From Gammaproteobacteria bacterium (lineage in GTDB: Bacteria; Pseudomonadota; Gammaproteobacteria; S012-40): a stretch of DNA of 57,089 bases. The translations under genes were made by a program, and so were the position numbers. Shown here one piece after another: positions 18,441 to 28,898 of the stretch (position 1 is the stretch's first letter; each line of letters begins with the position of its first letter). The stretch lies in the NCBI GenBank assembly GCA_919902765.1, contig CAKKRP010000015.1:1-57089 (forward strand), given 5' to 3'. The notes beneath the pieces were generated by a model, which saw nothing but the letters and a program-made list of their open reading frames with translations, was not told the origin of the DNA and made no database searches.

Positions 18441-19460
18441 ATGGATCCGATACTAAAAGCCCCCCATTTGCGTCGCGGTGATACGGTAGGTGTGGTTAGC
18501 CCGTCGTGGGGGGGCGCCGCCTTGTTTCCACATCGCGTGGAGGCGGCGATACGTCAACTAGGCGATTTGGGATTGCACGTTAAAATGGCTGCCCACGCGC
18601 TGACCAATCAAGGCTATGTGGCCGCCAGCGCCAGACAGCGCGCGGCGGATATCAATGCCATGTTCGGCGATTCCGAAGTGCGGGCGATTATTTGCACGAT
18701 AGGCGGCGATCACTGCAATCAAGTGTTGCCACACATCGATTTTAAAACCGTGCGCCGCAATCCAAAGGTGTGGATGGGTTTTTCAGATGTGACGGTGTTG
18801 AATATCGCCTTGTGGCAAGAATGTCGTCTCGTCACGTTCAATGGCCCGATGTTATTGACCGATTTTGCCGAACATCCGCGCATGTTGGATTACACGCAGG
18901 ATTATTTTATGCGCACCTTGATGTCAAATAAACCGGTCGGGCGCGTCAGCCCGTCGCCCGAGTGGACGGAAGAATTTCTCGACTGGGGGAAGCGCCAGGA
19001 TTTAGCGCGGCCTCGGCTCAAAAATGCGGGCGGTACCTGGACTTGGTTAAAACCAGGCCGCGCCCGCGGCCAGTTGGTCGGCGGCTGTTTAGAATCTATG
19101 TTGCATTTGCGCGGTACGCGTTTTTGGCCGGATTGGCAGGATTGCATTTTATTCATCGAAACCTCCGAAGAAAAGCCGTCACCGGCACGCGTAGATAGCT
19201 GGTTGACGGATTTCGATCTAATGGGCGTGTTGGAGCAACTGCGTGGAATTGTCGTCGGGCGCTCGATGCGTTATAGTAATGAAGAAAAGCGCCAATTGCG
19301 TGCGATTTTGGTCGAGCGCACCAAAAAATATTCTTATCCCATCGTTACCGATCTCGATTTCGGTCACACCGCTCCGCAATTTATTTTGCCGTTAGGTGTC
19401 GAGGCGCAAATCGACACATATGAAGAATATTTCGGCATCGTAGAAGCGGCCGTGAGATAA
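18441..19460 (+). CDS. S66 family serine peptidase, MccF-like LD-carboxypeptidase
   Basis: A peptidase of family S66 (LdcA/MccF). The nucleophile elbow is GFSDVTVLN (Ser around residue 115). The segments LVTFNGPMLLTDFAEHP and IETSEEKPSPARVDSWL are typical of the MccF branch, as is the length of about 340 residues. These enzymes cleave muropeptides or hydrolyse aminoacyl-nucleotide antibiotics such as processed microcin C. I use the ATG at 18441 (GAAGGA 10 bases upstream) instead of 18399, which would overlap the previous gene and add residues foreign to the family. No signal peptide, so cytoplasmic. Confidence 0.88.
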   Translation: MDPILKAPHLRRGDTVGVVSPSWGGAALFPHRVEAAIRQLGDLGLHVKMAAHALTNQGYVAASARQRAADINAMFGDSEVRAIICTIGGDHCNQVLPHIDFKTVRRNPKVWMGFSDVTVLNIALWQECRLVTFNGPMLLTDFAEHPRMLDYTQDYFMRTLMSNKPVGRVSPSPEWTEEFLDWGKRQDLARPRLKNAGGTWTWLKPGRARGQLVGGCLESMLHLRGTRFWPDWQDCILFIETSEEKPSPARVDSWLTDFDLMGVLEQLRGIVVGRSMRYSNEEKRQLRAILVERTKKYSYPIVTDLDFGHTAPQFILPLGVEAQIDTYEEYFGIVEAAVR

Positions 19461-19472
19461 ACGCCGCGCGTT

Positions 19473-20111
19473 ATGCATCCCGTGATACGCATTGTGTGTT
19501 TAATTGCGCTCGCGCTATGGATGGCGAGTGGTAGCGTAGTCGATGTTGCAGTGGGGATGCTCATGGTCGCGCTTGCGTATCTCATCGCGCAACGGGTGCC
19601 GCAGCCTCAGGTATGGCGTATGGTTTGGCGTTTACGTATGTTGGCGCTGGCGTTATTGATTTTGTACGGCTGGATGTCGCCCGTTGCGGTGGGGTGGCGG
19701 CCCGATGGCGCTGGGTTATGGCTAGGTGTGGCGCGTGTCGCGGGATTGGTGGTGTTAGTGCTGGCGGTGCATTTAATAAATCTGCTCACCAGTGCCGCAC
19801 AATGGTTGGCGGCGATTTATTGGCTGGCCTATCCATTGCGGTGGGTGGGTTTATCGCGTGATCGCTTGGCCATGCGCATGCATTTGGTCATGTATTATTT
19901 GAATGATTTACAAGACGACTTAGCGCGGCGGCGCGCGCCTTCCCAAGGAAATATATGGCAAGACATCGTCGCACGAGTGGAAGCCGGTTGGCAATGGGGT
20001 GACGCACGCATGGCGCAACCGGTGTCCGCATATACCATTGAAGTAGACGCGCCACCGGTGTGGCAGTGGGCGATCCCGCTTACTATTTTATGTATGATGT
20101 GGGTACGCTAA
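19473..20111 (+). CDS. CbiQ/EcfT-like membrane protein
   Basis: A 212-residue membrane protein with about four hydrophobic segments (roughly 5-35, 50-70, 80-110, 190-210). The middle part (LTSAAQWLAAIYWLAYPLRWVGL followed by RLAMRMHLVMYYL) resembles the cytoplasmic coupling region of ECF-transporter T components (CbiQ/EcfT). No ABC ATPase or substrate-binding S component lies nearby, so a transport role is unproven. Its TAA overlaps the truA ATG by one base, indicating coupling. It could also be an unrelated conserved membrane protein. Confidence 0.72.
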   Translation: MHPVIRIVCLIALALWMASGSVVDVAVGMLMVALAYLIAQRVPQPQVWRMVWRLRMLALALLILYGWMSPVAVGWRPDGAGLWLGVARVAGLVVLVLAVHLINLLTSAAQWLAAIYWLAYPLRWVGLSRDRLAMRMHLVMYYLNDLQDDLARRRAPSQGNIWQDIVARVEAGWQWGDARMAQPVSAYTIEVDAPPVWQWAIPLTILCMMWVR

Positions 20112-20893
20112 TGCGTTATGCCGCAGGTATTGAGTATGACGGCCATCCTTTTTGCGGTTGGCAAATACAAAAAACGGGTGCGGATAGCATACAACAACGC
20201 GTTGAGCATGCGTTGTCGGCGGTCGCCGATCATGCGCTAAAGGTCACCTGCGCAGGGCGTACGGATGCAGGCGTGCATGCCTTGAATCAAATCATTCATT
20301 TCGAGAGCGCCGCGCCGCGCGCAATGTCGAGCTGGATACGCGGCGCGAATTCCAATCTGCCTAAAGAAATCGCCGTGACTTGGGTGCAGCCTGTCGCGGA
20401 TGATTTTCATGCGCGATTTTCCGCGACTCGTCGCACGTATCGTTATGTGATCGCCAATCGGCCGGTGCGTCCCACGTTTTTGGCGTGGCGCAGCGCGTGG
20501 GAATATCGACCGTTAGACGCAGTACGCATGCAAGAAGCAGCGAATTTTCTGCTTGGTGAACACGATTTTTCGTCCTATCGCGCCTTGGCGTGCCAGGCCA
20601 AAAGCCCCGTGCGCACCGTGCATCGACTCCAAGTGCGCCGCCAAGGCGAATTGATATTGATCGATGCCGAGGCCAATGCGTTTCTGCACCATATGATACG
20701 CAATATCGCCGGTGTGTTGCTGGACATAGGCGCAGGCAAACAAGCACCTCCTTGGGCGCAAGAGGTGCTACAGGCGCGTAATCGCGCCTTGGGCGGCATC
20801 ACCGCGCCGCCGCATGGATTATATTTTGTCGGCGTGATGTATCCGGAAAGGTTTGGCATTCCATATATGCCGGAGACGGCAATGTTGTGGTGA
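20111..20893 (+). CDS. truA: tRNA pseudouridine(38-40) synthase TruA
   Basis: Isomerises uridines 38-40 in the tRNA anticodon arm. The catalytic Asp is in CAGRTDAGVHA, and the MIRNIAGVLLDIG segment near the C-terminus is diagnostic. I start at the ATG at 20111, giving the family opening MRYAAGIEYDGHPFCGWQ and 260 residues; the ORF-track start at 20060 lies inside the previous gene. The placement upstream of trpF matches gamma- and betaproteobacteria. Confidence 0.96.
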   Translation: MRYAAGIEYDGHPFCGWQIQKTGADSIQQRVEHALSAVADHALKVTCAGRTDAGVHALNQIIHFESAAPRAMSSWIRGANSNLPKEIAVTWVQPVADDFHARFSATRRTYRYVIANRPVRPTFLAWRSAWEYRPLDAVRMQEAANFLLGEHDFSSYRALACQAKSPVRTVHRLQVRRQGELILIDAEANAFLHHMIRNIAGVLLDIGAGKQAPPWAQEVLQARNRALGGITAPPHGLYFVGVMYPERFGIPYMPETAMLW

Positions 20894-21022
20894 AGGGTGC
20901 GGAATGTTACCCCAACCGCCCAAGCGAAGCCCCCGATTTTCGCCACAAATACTTTGTCCCTCGCGCTAAAAACGGTAAACTAACGCACTTTTTGAATTTG
21001 AGCGGTCTAGGGTTATATCGCC

Positions 21023-21658
21023 ATGCAGCGCACCCGTATTAAAATTTGCGGTATTACGCGGCCTGAGGACGCCATGATGGCTTGTGCGGCCGGGGCGGAC
21101 GCGTTGGGATTGGTGTTTGCGCAGACGAGCCCGCGTTGCGTAGAGATCGCCCAGGCGCGCGCCATCATCGCAGCGGTGCCGCCCTATGTAACCGTGGTAG
21201 GATTGTTTATGCATGCCCCGCGTGCGGAGATCGCGCATATAGTGGGGCAGGTGGCCTTGGGGGCGTTGCAGTTTCATGGTGACGAGACACCGGATGATTG
21301 TCGAGGTTTTGGTGTGCCCTATATCAAGGCAGTGGCCATGGCCGGGTTGGCCGACCCACAGGCCTATGTCGCGCGATTTGCAGATGCGCAAGGCTTTTTG
21401 TTCGATAGCCATGCCCCTGGACAGCGCGGCGGTTTGGGTCAGACCTTTGATTGGAATTGTTTGCCGCAGGGGCTTGCGCGTCCCTTGATCTTGGCAGGGG
21501 GCCTAAACCCCGCCAATGTTGCAGTGGCCATGCGCCAGGTGCGCCCCTATGCGGTGGATGTCAGCAGTGGCGTAGAAGCGGCCAAGGGGATTAAAGACCC
21601 GGCTAAGGTGCGCGACTTTATTCGAGCAGTACACGAGGTGGATAGTGAGTTTGCCTGA
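21023..21658 (+). CDS. trpF: phosphoribosylanthranilate isomerase TrpF
   Basis: A 211-residue TIM-barrel enzyme for the third step of tryptophan synthesis. Seen: [11 protein letters not shown] with the catalytic Cys, FVGLFMHA-type strand (VVGLFMH), the LQFHGDE phosphate-site strand, the FDSHAPG catalytic Asp segment, and [11 protein letters not shown] and VDVSSGVE near the end. Its 3' end overlaps trpB by 14 bases. A single-domain TrpF with trpB and trpA next to it and no trpC or trpD nearby is the usual layout. Confidence 0.97.
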   Translation: MQRTRIKICGITRPEDAMMACAAGADALGLVFAQTSPRCVEIAQARAIIAAVPPYVTVVGLFMHAPRAEIAHIVGQVALGALQFHGDETPDDCRGFGVPYIKAVAMAGLADPQAYVARFADAQGFLFDSHAPGQRGGLGQTFDWNCLPQGLARPLILAGGLNPANVAVAMRQVRPYAVDVSSGVEAAKGIKDPAKVRDFIRAVHEVDSEFA

Positions 21659-22844
21659 TTTACCTGATGATCGCGGCCACTTCGGCCCTTATGGCGGCAT
21701 GTTTGTCGCAGAAACCCTGATGGGGCCGCTTGAGGAATTGCGCCAAGCGTATTTCAAATATCGTAACGATCCCGCTTTTCTACGTGAGTTGCAGGCCGAT
21801 TTCACGCATTATGTGGGTCGCCCGTCACCGCTATATCATGCAGAGCACTTGAGTAAACATGTGGGCGGGGCGCAGCTCTATCTCAAGCGCGAAGACCTCA
21901 ATCACACTGGCGCGCATAAGATCAACAACACCATCGGCCAAGCCCTACTCGCCAAACGCATGGGCAAGACACGCATCATCGCGGAGACCGGCGCGGGTCA
22001 ACACGGCGTCGCCTCGGCGACCGTGGCGGCGCGTTTGGGGATGGAATGTGTGGTTTATATGGGCACGGCAGATGTCAAACGTCAGGCACTCAACGTGTAT
22101 CGCATGCGATTATTGGGCGCTACCGTAGTGCCGGTAAATTCGGGGTCGCGGACGTTAAAAGATGCCCTCAACGAGGCCATGCGCGATTGGGTGACGCATG
22201 TCGATAATACCTTTTACATCATCGGCACGGTCGCGGGTCCACACCCCTATCCGTTGATGGTGCGGGAGTTTCAGAAGGTGATAGGTCATGAGGCGCGCGC
22301 GCAAATTTTAGAGCAAGCGGGCCGTCTGCCGGACGCCTTGGTCGCCTGCGTTGGGGGTGGATCAAATGCGTTAGGCCTGTTCCATCCCTTTTTGAATGAC
22401 ACCTCGGTCGCGATATACGGCGTGGAAGCGGGTGGCGAGGGCATCGCCTCGGGCCGTCATGCGGCGCGCTTTGCGACGGGTCGTCCAGGGGTGTTGCATG
22501 GTAATCGCACCTATTTGATGGAAGACGACGATGGTCAAATCATCGAGTCGCACTCAGTGTCGGCGGGATTGGACTACCCCGGCATAGGCCCCGAACACGC
22601 CTGGCTGCACGATAATGGGCGGGTAAAATATGTATATGCGACCGACACCGAGGCCCTGGAGGCCTTCCATTTACTGACGCGTCGCGAAGGCATCATGCCC
22701 GCCTTGGAATCCAGCCATGCCGTGGCCTATGCCTGCAAGCTGGCGTTGACCCTACACAAGGATCAGATCGTGATCGTGAACTTATCTGGGCGTGGCGATA
22801 AAGATATTCACACGGTCGCCGGGCTAGAGGGCATTGCGCTATGA
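21645..22844 (+). CDS. trpB: tryptophan synthase beta chain TrpB
   Basis: A 399-residue PLP enzyme condensing indole and serine. The PLP lysine is in the [11 protein letters not shown] segment, the phosphate-binding loop is [10 protein letters not shown], and [10 protein letters not shown] is the catalytic glutamate loop. The GTG start inside the trpF end has GAGG six bases upstream. Its stop overlaps the trpA start as ATGA, ensuring equal production of the two subunits. Confidence 0.98.
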   Translation: MSLPDLPDDRGHFGPYGGMFVAETLMGPLEELRQAYFKYRNDPAFLRELQADFTHYVGRPSPLYHAEHLSKHVGGAQLYLKREDLNHTGAHKINNTIGQALLAKRMGKTRIIAETGAGQHGVASATVAARLGMECVVYMGTADVKRQALNVYRMRLLGATVVPVNSGSRTLKDALNEAMRDWVTHVDNTFYIIGTVAGPHPYPLMVREFQKVIGHEARAQILEQAGRLPDALVACVGGGSNALGLFHPFLNDTSVAIYGVEAGGEGIASGRHAARFATGRPGVLHGNRTYLMEDDDGQIIESHSVSAGLDYPGIGPEHAWLHDNGRVKYVYATDTEALEAFHLLTRREGIMPALESSHAVAYACKLALTLHKDQIVIVNLSGRGDKDIHTVAGLEGIAL

Positions 22845-23647
22845 ACCGTTTGCCCGCACGTTTCTCCGAATTGCGCCGGTCCCAGCGTAAGGCCTTGATT
22901 CCCTTCATCACCGCCGCTGACCCTACGCCGCAGGTGACAGTGCCGCTGATGCATGCCATGGTGGCGGCCGGGGCTGATATAATTGAATTAGGCATGCCCT
23001 TTTCCGACCCGATGGCGGAGGGGCCTGCTATCCAGGCCGCCAATGAACGCTCGCTACGCCAACCGGTCGGACTGCGCGGGGTATTGGCCATGGTGCGCGA
23101 ATTCCGCACCAAAAATGAGGCTACGCCGGTGGTCTTGATGGGGTATATGAATCCGGTAGAGGCCATGGGTTATGCCGAATTTGCACGTGCCGCCGCTAAG
23201 GCGGGGGCGGACGCCGCCTTGATCGTGGATGCACCGCCGGAAGAGGCCGGTACCTTACGCGAGGCCCTGCATGCGGCCGGTCTGGAGCAGATCTTTCTGA
23301 TCGCGCCGACCACGACCCCAGAGCGGATGCGTAAAATTTGTGGTGCATCGAGTGGTTTTGTGTACTATGTTTCTTTAAAGGGGGTCACAGGCGCTAAGAC
23401 CCTGGACGTTAACGAGGTCGCGGCTAAGGTCGATCTGATCCATAGCATGACCGATTTGCCGGTAGGCGTTGGGTTTGGCATCCACGATGCGGCTTCTGCG
23501 GCAGCGGTCGCCAGAGTGGCGGATGCGGTGGTGGTGGGTAGCGCAGTGGTTAACCGCATCGCCGCCCAAGTAAATACCCCGGAACGTATTATACCCGAGG
23601 TGTCGGAATTTTTGGCTGAGTTGCGTGGCGCGATAGATCGTCGCTAA
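22841..23647 (+). CDS. trpA: tryptophan synthase alpha chain TrpA
   Basis: A 268-residue TIM-barrel subunit cleaving indole-3-glycerol phosphate. Catalytic Glu and Asp lie in [18 protein letters not shown] and LIVDAPPEE; later blocks [12 protein letters not shown] and VGFGIHDA bind the phosphate. Coupled to trpB by an ATGA overlap. A short gap with an AAGGTGA Shine-Dalgarno follows before accD. Confidence 0.98.
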   Translation: MNRLPARFSELRRSQRKALIPFITAADPTPQVTVPLMHAMVAAGADIIELGMPFSDPMAEGPAIQAANERSLRQPVGLRGVLAMVREFRTKNEATPVVLMGYMNPVEAMGYAEFARAAAKAGADAALIVDAPPEEAGTLREALHAAGLEQIFLIAPTTTPERMRKICGASSGFVYYVSLKGVTGAKTLDVNEVAAKVDLIHSMTDLPVGVGFGIHDAASAAAVARVADAVVVGSAVVNRIAAQVNTPERIIPEVSEFLAELRGAIDRR

Positions 23648-23692
23648 CGCATCCAAAATTGTTGCGCAACCAAAATATATTGAAGGTGACTT

Positions 23693-24649
23693 ATGAGTTG
23701 GTTTGAAAAGCTCGTCCCCGCACGCATACGTACCGAGACGCAGACCAAGCGCACCGTGCCCGAAGGGTTGTGGACTAAATGCGATGGGTGCAGTGCGGTG
23801 TTATATCGCGCCGAACTGGAGCGCAATCAAGATGTATGTCCTAAATGTTCTCACCATTCGCGGATCGGCGCACGGCGTCGCTTAGATTTATTTTTGGACC
23901 CTGAACCCGCGCCGCGTATAGAAATAGGCGCGGACATCGAACCCGTGGATATCCTGAAATTCCGCGACAGTAAAAAATACAAAGACCGTTTGCTGCTAGC
24001 GCAAAAAAACACCGGCGAAATCGACGCGCTGGTCGTCATGCAGGGCAAGGTAAAAGATCTTACGCTGGTTGCAGCGGCCTTCGATTTTAATTTTATGGGC
24101 GGTTCTATGGGCTCGGTGGTGGGGGAGCGCTTTGTGCGCGGCGCGCAAGCCTGTTTGCGTGACAATATTCCCTATATCTTGTTTTCCGCCAGTGGCGGTG
24201 CGCGCATGCAAGAGGCCTTGTTTTCGTTGATGCAAATGGCCAAGACCAGCGCGGTGCTGGCCAAGTTGAAAGATCGCGGCATCCCCTTCATATCTGTGAT
24301 GACCGACCCGACTTTGGGTGGGGTGTCGGCGAGCATGGCGATGTTGGGCGATATCCATATCGGCGAACCCAAGGCGCTGATCGGCTTCGCGGGGCCGCGC
24401 GTTATACAACAAACGGTGCGCGAAACGTTACCGGAAGGCTTTCAGCGCAGTGAGTTCTTGCTCGATCATGGGGCCTTGGATTTGATTGTGGATCGCCGCG
24501 ACATGCGTGATCGAATTGCCAATCTACTGGCTATTTTATGTCATCTGCCTGCGCCTACTTCCGAAATCGACAACGCATCTGAAGCCAGCAAACCTAGCAA
24601 GCCCAGTAAACCCGTAAAACAAAAACCCGCCAGCACTAAAAAGCCCTAA
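23693..24649 (+). CDS. accD: acetyl-CoA carboxylase carboxyltransferase subunit beta AccD
   Basis: A 318-residue carboxyltransferase beta subunit. The zinc ribbon is CDGC...CPKC (about residues 30-52), followed by the crotonase-like domain with [11 protein letters not shown] and [15 protein letters not shown]. The C-terminal 35 residues are a low-complexity tail with repeated KPSKPSKP units, beyond the conserved domain. It follows trpA in the standard proteobacterial order. Confidence 0.97.
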   Translation: MSWFEKLVPARIRTETQTKRTVPEGLWTKCDGCSAVLYRAELERNQDVCPKCSHHSRIGARRRLDLFLDPEPAPRIEIGADIEPVDILKFRDSKKYKDRLLLAQKNTGEIDALVVMQGKVKDLTLVAAAFDFNFMGGSMGSVVGERFVRGAQACLRDNIPYILFSASGGARMQEALFSLMQMAKTSAVLAKLKDRGIPFISVMTDPTLGGVSASMAMLGDIHIGEPKALIGFAGPRVIQQTVRETLPEGFQRSEFLLDHGALDLIVDRRDMRDRIANLLAILCHLPAPTSEIDNASEASKPSKPSKPVKQKPASTKKP

Positions 24650-24780
24650 AGGGTAAGCGTCGAATCGCGCATAGATCGCGTATAGAAGGCATAGCAAACG
24701 TCGCTGCAATCCGGCTTAGAGGTGCAGCGGCGCAGGTGTAGGCGCCTAATGGAAAATCTGGGTTTAAAGTACGGACTAGT

Positions 24781-26055
24781 ATGAATGTGAATTCTCCCAG
24801 CACGCTTGCAGAGTGGTTGCGCTGGCAAGAGACTTTACACCCCCGTGAAATCGATCTTGGGCTGGAACGTGTGGCTGTGGTGGCGCGGCGCTTGGGCTTG
24901 GAAAATCCGCAATTTACGCTCATCACTGTGGGCGGCACCAACGGTAAAGGGTCTACCGTCGCCATGCTGGAAAGTATCTACCGTGCCGCTGGCTATCGGG
25001 TCGGTCGTTACACCTCACCGCATTTGTTGCGTTATAACGAACGTATCGCGATTAATAACGCGTTAGCCGGTGACCAAGACTTATGCGCGGCGTTTCAAGA
25101 AATAAACCAGGCGCGCGGCGAAATCTCCTTGACCTATTTCGAATTCGGCACCTTGGCGGCGATGTGGTTGTTTGCGCGCGCGGCGGTGGATATCGCGGTG
25201 CTTGAAGTCGGGCTGGGCGGGCGCTTGGATGCCGTCAACGTGTGGGACGCAGACGTTGCCGTTGTCACCGGCATAGATATCGATCACACACAGTGGTTAG
25301 GCGACACACGCGAGCAAATTGGCAGGGAAAAAGCCGGCATATTGCGCGCCGGACGCCCGGCCGTGTGTGGCGACGCGGAGGCCCCCGCGAGTTTATTGGA
25401 GCGCGCCAAGGCGCTCAACGCGCCGCTCTATTGTTATCGACGCGATTTCGGTTACACTGCGCAGCATCCAACGTGGGCCTGGCAGGGGCCGGGCGCGGCG
25501 CGGCGGAGTGGCTTGCCGTGGCCGAATTTACGCGGCACCATACAATTGCAAAACGCCAGTGTGGTATTGATGGTGTTACATTTATTGCAAACTAGGTACC
25601 CGGTGCAGGCTAAAGATGTACGCGACGGCTTGCTGAGTGTGAGTTTGGCGGGGCGCTTTCATGTGCGTAGCGGCGCGGTATGTGTCATATTGGATGTCGC
25701 GCACAACCCGCAGGCGGCGACGGTGCTCGCGCAAAGTTTGCGAGAACAGCATATTTCCGGTCAAACCTTCGCGGTCTTTGGCGTGTTAGCGGATAAAGAT
25801 ATTGCAGGTATAGTCGGGGCGTTACGCAGCGTCGTCGATGCGTGGTTTATAGCGCCGTTGGCGGTGCCACGGGGGGCGGGTGTGGAAGTCTTAGCGGAAA
25901 TATTTAATGCGCACTCTATACATCCGGTGCCCAATGAAAATATACGCGTCGCCTACTTGGCGGCGCAAGCGGCGGCGCAGACCGGTGATAGAATCCTGGT
26001 CTGCGGGTCATTTTATACCGTGGCTGCGATTATGGAAATGTCGGAAAGGGGATAG
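24781..26055 (+). CDS. folC: bifunctional folylpolyglutamate/dihydrofolate synthase FolC
   Basis: A 424-residue Mur-ligase-type enzyme that adds glutamates to folates. The P-loop is VGGTNGKGSTVAM near residue 55; the motif YTSPHLLRYNERI and the LEVGLGGRLDAVN stretch are typical. The C-terminal ligase domain carries LDVAHNPQAA and FGVLADKD. Its stop overlaps the GTG of the following SPOR gene by one base. Confidence 0.97.
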   Translation: MNVNSPSTLAEWLRWQETLHPREIDLGLERVAVVARRLGLENPQFTLITVGGTNGKGSTVAMLESIYRAAGYRVGRYTSPHLLRYNERIAINNALAGDQDLCAAFQEINQARGEISLTYFEFGTLAAMWLFARAAVDIAVLEVGLGGRLDAVNVWDADVAVVTGIDIDHTQWLGDTREQIGREKAGILRAGRPAVCGDAEAPASLLERAKALNAPLYCYRRDFGYTAQHPTWAWQGPGAARRSGLPWPNLRGTIQLQNASVVLMVLHLLQTRYPVQAKDVRDGLLSVSLAGRFHVRSGAVCVILDVAHNPQAATVLAQSLREQHISGQTFAVFGVLADKDIAGIVGALRSVVDAWFIAPLAVPRGAGVEVLAEIFNAHSIHPVPNENIRVAYLAAQAAAQTGDRILVCGSFYTVAAIMEMSERG

Positions 26056-26624
26056 TGGCATTGCAAACACAGACTAAATACCGCATCGTCGGCGCCGTGG
26101 TGCTGATCTCGGCATTGATTATTTTGGTGCCGTTGTTTTTGGAGCCGCCAAGCAATGTGCCCGCGCCATTGCGCGGCGAACAAATCCCGACCAATCCACA
26201 TCAAGATTTGTTCGCATCGGTAGAATTTAATCCGCAAGATTTCGCCGCCCCGTCGCCTACTATGCCATTAAAGGAACCCGAGGTGAGAGAAGAAATAAAT
26301 GTCGAGGGGGCGAGCACCAAGCGTGAGGCGGAGGCCGCCGCCTTGGCGCCGGTTCCCGACACGGATGCGGCGCAAGAGGCGCGCGCGCCCCTGACGTGGT
26401 GGGTGCAGTTGGGCGTGTTCGCGCAGGAAGTCAATGCGTCCGGCTTGCGTGATAAGCTCCGCGCCAAGAAATTATCCACCCACGTCGATGCGATTAATAG
26501 TCAGGATGGAGTACGCTGGCGGGTGATGGTGGGGCCGGAATTATCACGCAATCGTGCCGTAGCGTTGCGTGACCAGTTGGCGCAGGATACGACCTTGCAT
26601 GGGGTGATCGTTAAACGGCAATGA
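26055..26624 (+). CDS. dedD: SPOR-domain cell-division protein, DedD-like
   Basis: A 189-residue bitopic protein: short cytoplasmic start, transmembrane helix about residues 10-30, a Pro/Glu-rich linker, and a C-terminal SPOR domain (about 110-187, WWVQLGVFAQEVNASGLRDKL, VRWRVMVGPELSRNRA). SPOR domains bind denuded septal peptidoglycan, so it should localise to the division site. Placement between folC and cvpA is that of dedD. Start GTG, coupled to folC. Confidence 0.86.
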   Translation: MALQTQTKYRIVGAVVLISALIILVPLFLEPPSNVPAPLRGEQIPTNPHQDLFASVEFNPQDFAAPSPTMPLKEPEVREEINVEGASTKREAEAAALAPVPDTDAAQEARAPLTWWVQLGVFAQEVNASGLRDKLRAKKLSTHVDAINSQDGVRWRVMVGPELSRNRAVALRDQLAQDTTLHGVIVKRQ

Positions 26625-26697
26625 ACAAGTACCGGGCGCGCTAAGCCGCCCGTCGCGCCATAGCCACCGTATTTTGCTATTTTCGTATAGCCACTTC

Positions 26698-26706
26698 TGG
26701 TACAAT
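26698..26706 (+). promoter_or_regulatory. candidate extended -10 promoter for cvpA-purF
   Basis: TGGTACAAT fits an extended -10 (TGnTATAAT) and lies 53 bases before cvpA; no good -35 is visible at the right distance. The -10 is the left half of the perfect palindrome TACAATATATTGTA, which could be an operator. No PurR-like box was recognised. Confidence 0.45.
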
Positions 26707-26758
26707 ATATTGTATCGCGGATGTGCTTGTATCTTCTTGATTTTATTAGGACTGTAGC

Positions 26759-27253
26759 GTGATAGGTGGCGTCAGCGGGTTAGATGTCGCGATAATTTTG
26801 GTGGTGGCGATCTCGGCCATCGTCAGCGTCGTCCGGGGGTTTGTGCGCGAGGCCTTATCGTTGGTGGCGTGGTTTGGGGCCATCTGGGTAGCCTTGGCGT
26901 TTGCGCGGCCCATGAGCATGTTTCTCGAATCCTATATCGCCACTGCCAGCCTACGTATCCCCGTTGCCTTCACCGCGTTGTTCTTTATCACCTTGCTGTT
27001 GCTGACCTTGGTCTCGGTCTTGCTCAGTCAGCTCGTTAAACGTAGTCATTTGTCTGGGTTTGATCGCACCATAGGCTTGGTGTTCGGTTTGGTGCGTGGC
27101 GGGATCGTGGTGGCGCTGTGCGTGTTATTGATAGGCATGACTCCTTTAACAAAACAATTGTGGTGGCGTGACTCGCGTCTGGTTTCCCAATTTCAAACTG
27201 TGGCGAATATGATGCGCCATAGTTTGCCGTCGGATTTCGCTAGTAACCAATAG
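26759..27253 (+). CDS. cvpA: CvpA family membrane protein
   Basis: A 164-residue inner-membrane protein with four hydrophobic segments, starting with GTG. The motif [17 protein letters not shown] (about 24-40) and the [10 protein letters not shown] block near 110 are characteristic of CvpA/colicin V production proteins. Members are linked with purF genes and with envelope homeostasis; the molecular role is not settled. It lies 22 bases upstream of purF. Confidence 0.92.
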   Translation: MIGGVSGLDVAIILVVAISAIVSVVRGFVREALSLVAWFGAIWVALAFARPMSMFLESYIATASLRIPVAFTALFFITLLLLTLVSVLLSQLVKRSHLSGFDRTIGLVFGLVRGGIVVALCVLLIGMTPLTKQLWWRDSRLVSQFQTVANMMRHSLPSDFASNQ

Positions 27254-27275
27254 CTATTCATCGCGAGGTAGTCCA

Positions 27276-28787
27276 ATGTGCGGTATCGTCGGTATCGTCG
27301 GTAGAGGGCCTGTCAATCAGGCGCTATATGACGCTTTGACTGTTTTGCAACACCGTGGACAAGATGCCGCAGGTATAGTCACTAGCGATGAACGCAATTT
27401 GTCGTTGCGTAAAGACAATGGCTTGGTCAGCGATGTTTTCCACACCCGGCATATGCTCAAATTGACGGGGCGCATGGGCATCGGTCATGTGCGTTATCCT
27501 ACGGCAGGTTCTTCCGCCTCCGCCGAGGCGCAACCCTTTTATGTGAATATGCCTTACGGCATCACCTTGGCGCACAATGGCAATTTGACGAATGCCGAGC
27601 AGCTTAAACATGAAGTATTTCGCGACGACTTACGCCATGTGAATACCGAATCGGATTCCGAGATTTTGCTCAATGTATTCGCGCATGAGTTATGGTCGCA
27701 AGGCAAACATAAGCTAAGCGAGAAAGAACTGTTCGCGGCCGTGCGCGGTGTGCATGAGCGTTGTCGTGGCGCGTATGCGGTGGTCACTATGATTACCGGG
27801 TTCGGCATCCTGGCATTTCGCGATCCCTATGGCATCCGGCCCCTCGTCTATGGAGAACGCGATAACGATGCCGGTAAAGAATATATCATTGCGTCGGAGA
27901 GTGTGGCGATTCAAGCCTTGGGTTTCCGCCTCATCGCCGATGTGGAACCCGGCGAAGCGGTGCTAATTACTACCGAGGGCAAGGTGTATAAGCAACAATG
28001 CGCGAAGAATCCGCAGCGCTCGCCTTGTATTTTCGAGTATGTATATTTTGCGCGTCCCGATTCGATTATCGATGGAATCTCCGTTTATAAAGCGCGCATG
28101 CGTATGGGCGAAATGTTGGCCGATAAGATCAAACGCGATTTCGCCGGTGAGCATATCGACGTGGTGATTCCGATTCCCGACACCAGCCGGACCGCCGCAT
28201 TGGAACTGGCCCACGCATTAAATCTCGCCTACCGCGAAGGTTTTGTCAAAAATCGCTATATCGGACGCACGTTTATCATGCCGGGGCAACGACAACGCAA
28301 AAAATCCGTGCGCCAGAAACTGAATGCCATAGACCTGGAGTTTAAGGGCAAAAACGTGTTGCTTGTCGATGATTCCATCGTGCGCGGCACTACCTCGCAG
28401 CAAATAATTCAGATGGCGCGCGAGGCGGGCGCCCATCGTGTATTTTTCGCCTCGGCGGCACCGCCGGTCATGTATCCGAACGTGTATGGAATCGATATGC
28501 CTTCGGTGGAAGAGCTCATCGGACATGCTCGCGACGAAGCGCAGATTGCTACCGCAATCGGTGCCGATAGATTGGTTTATCAAGCATTGCCCGATCTCAT
28601 CGAATCTTGTCGACGCGGTAATCCGGCCATTGAGCGGTTCGACGCCTCGTGTTTTGACGGCAAATACATTACCGGCGATATCACCCCGGAATATCTGAAA
28701 CGTTTGCAGTTGTTGCGCAATGACGATAACAAAGAGGCCAGCCGCTCGGGTGACAATGAAGTCATAGATTTGCACAATACTCGCTAA
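27276..28787 (+). CDS. purF: amidophosphoribosyltransferase PurF
   Basis: A 503-residue enzyme for the first committed step of purine synthesis. The start ATG is followed at once by the nucleophile Cys (MCGIVGIVG), giving the N-terminal glutaminase; [11 protein letters not shown] follows. The PRPP-binding loop is [13 protein letters not shown] near residue 365. The absence of a propeptide agrees with the proteobacterial type without an iron-sulfur cluster. Shine-Dalgarno GAGGT is seven bases upstream. Confidence 0.98.
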   Translation: MCGIVGIVGRGPVNQALYDALTVLQHRGQDAAGIVTSDERNLSLRKDNGLVSDVFHTRHMLKLTGRMGIGHVRYPTAGSSASAEAQPFYVNMPYGITLAHNGNLTNAEQLKHEVFRDDLRHVNTESDSEILLNVFAHELWSQGKHKLSEKELFAAVRGVHERCRGAYAVVTMITGFGILAFRDPYGIRPLVYGERDNDAGKEYIIASESVAIQALGFRLIADVEPGEAVLITTEGKVYKQQCAKNPQRSPCIFEYVYFARPDSIIDGISVYKARMRMGEMLADKIKRDFAGEHIDVVIPIPDTSRTAALELAHALNLAYREGFVKNRYIGRTFIMPGQRQRKKSVRQKLNAIDLEFKGKNVLLVDDSIVRGTTSQQIIQMAREAGAHRVFFASAAPPVMYPNVYGIDMPSVEELIGHARDEAQIATAIGADRLVYQALPDLIESCRRGNPAIERFDASCFDGKYITGDITPEYLKRLQLLRNDDNKEASRSGDNEVIDLHNTR

Positions 28788-28863
28788 GCGTTTTTGCGTA
28801 AAAACCATGCATGGTTAAATCAATACGGTTATTGTTTGAAATGTGTTGTTAAACGCATGCATA

Positions 28864-28892
28864 TTGACAAGTAACTTTGCCAAGACTATTCT
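28864..28892 (+). promoter_or_regulatory. metZ: sigma70 promoter of metZ leader
   Basis: TTGACA (28864-28869), exactly 17 bases, then TATTCT (28887-28892). Transcription would start near 28899, right at the 5' edge of the riboswitch P1 stem. Confidence 0.82.
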
Positions 28893-28898
28893 GTTAAT

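Noticed and set aside
20361-20747. 128-codon minus-strand ORF opposite truA
   Set aside because: Shadow of a clearly real gene with no own features.
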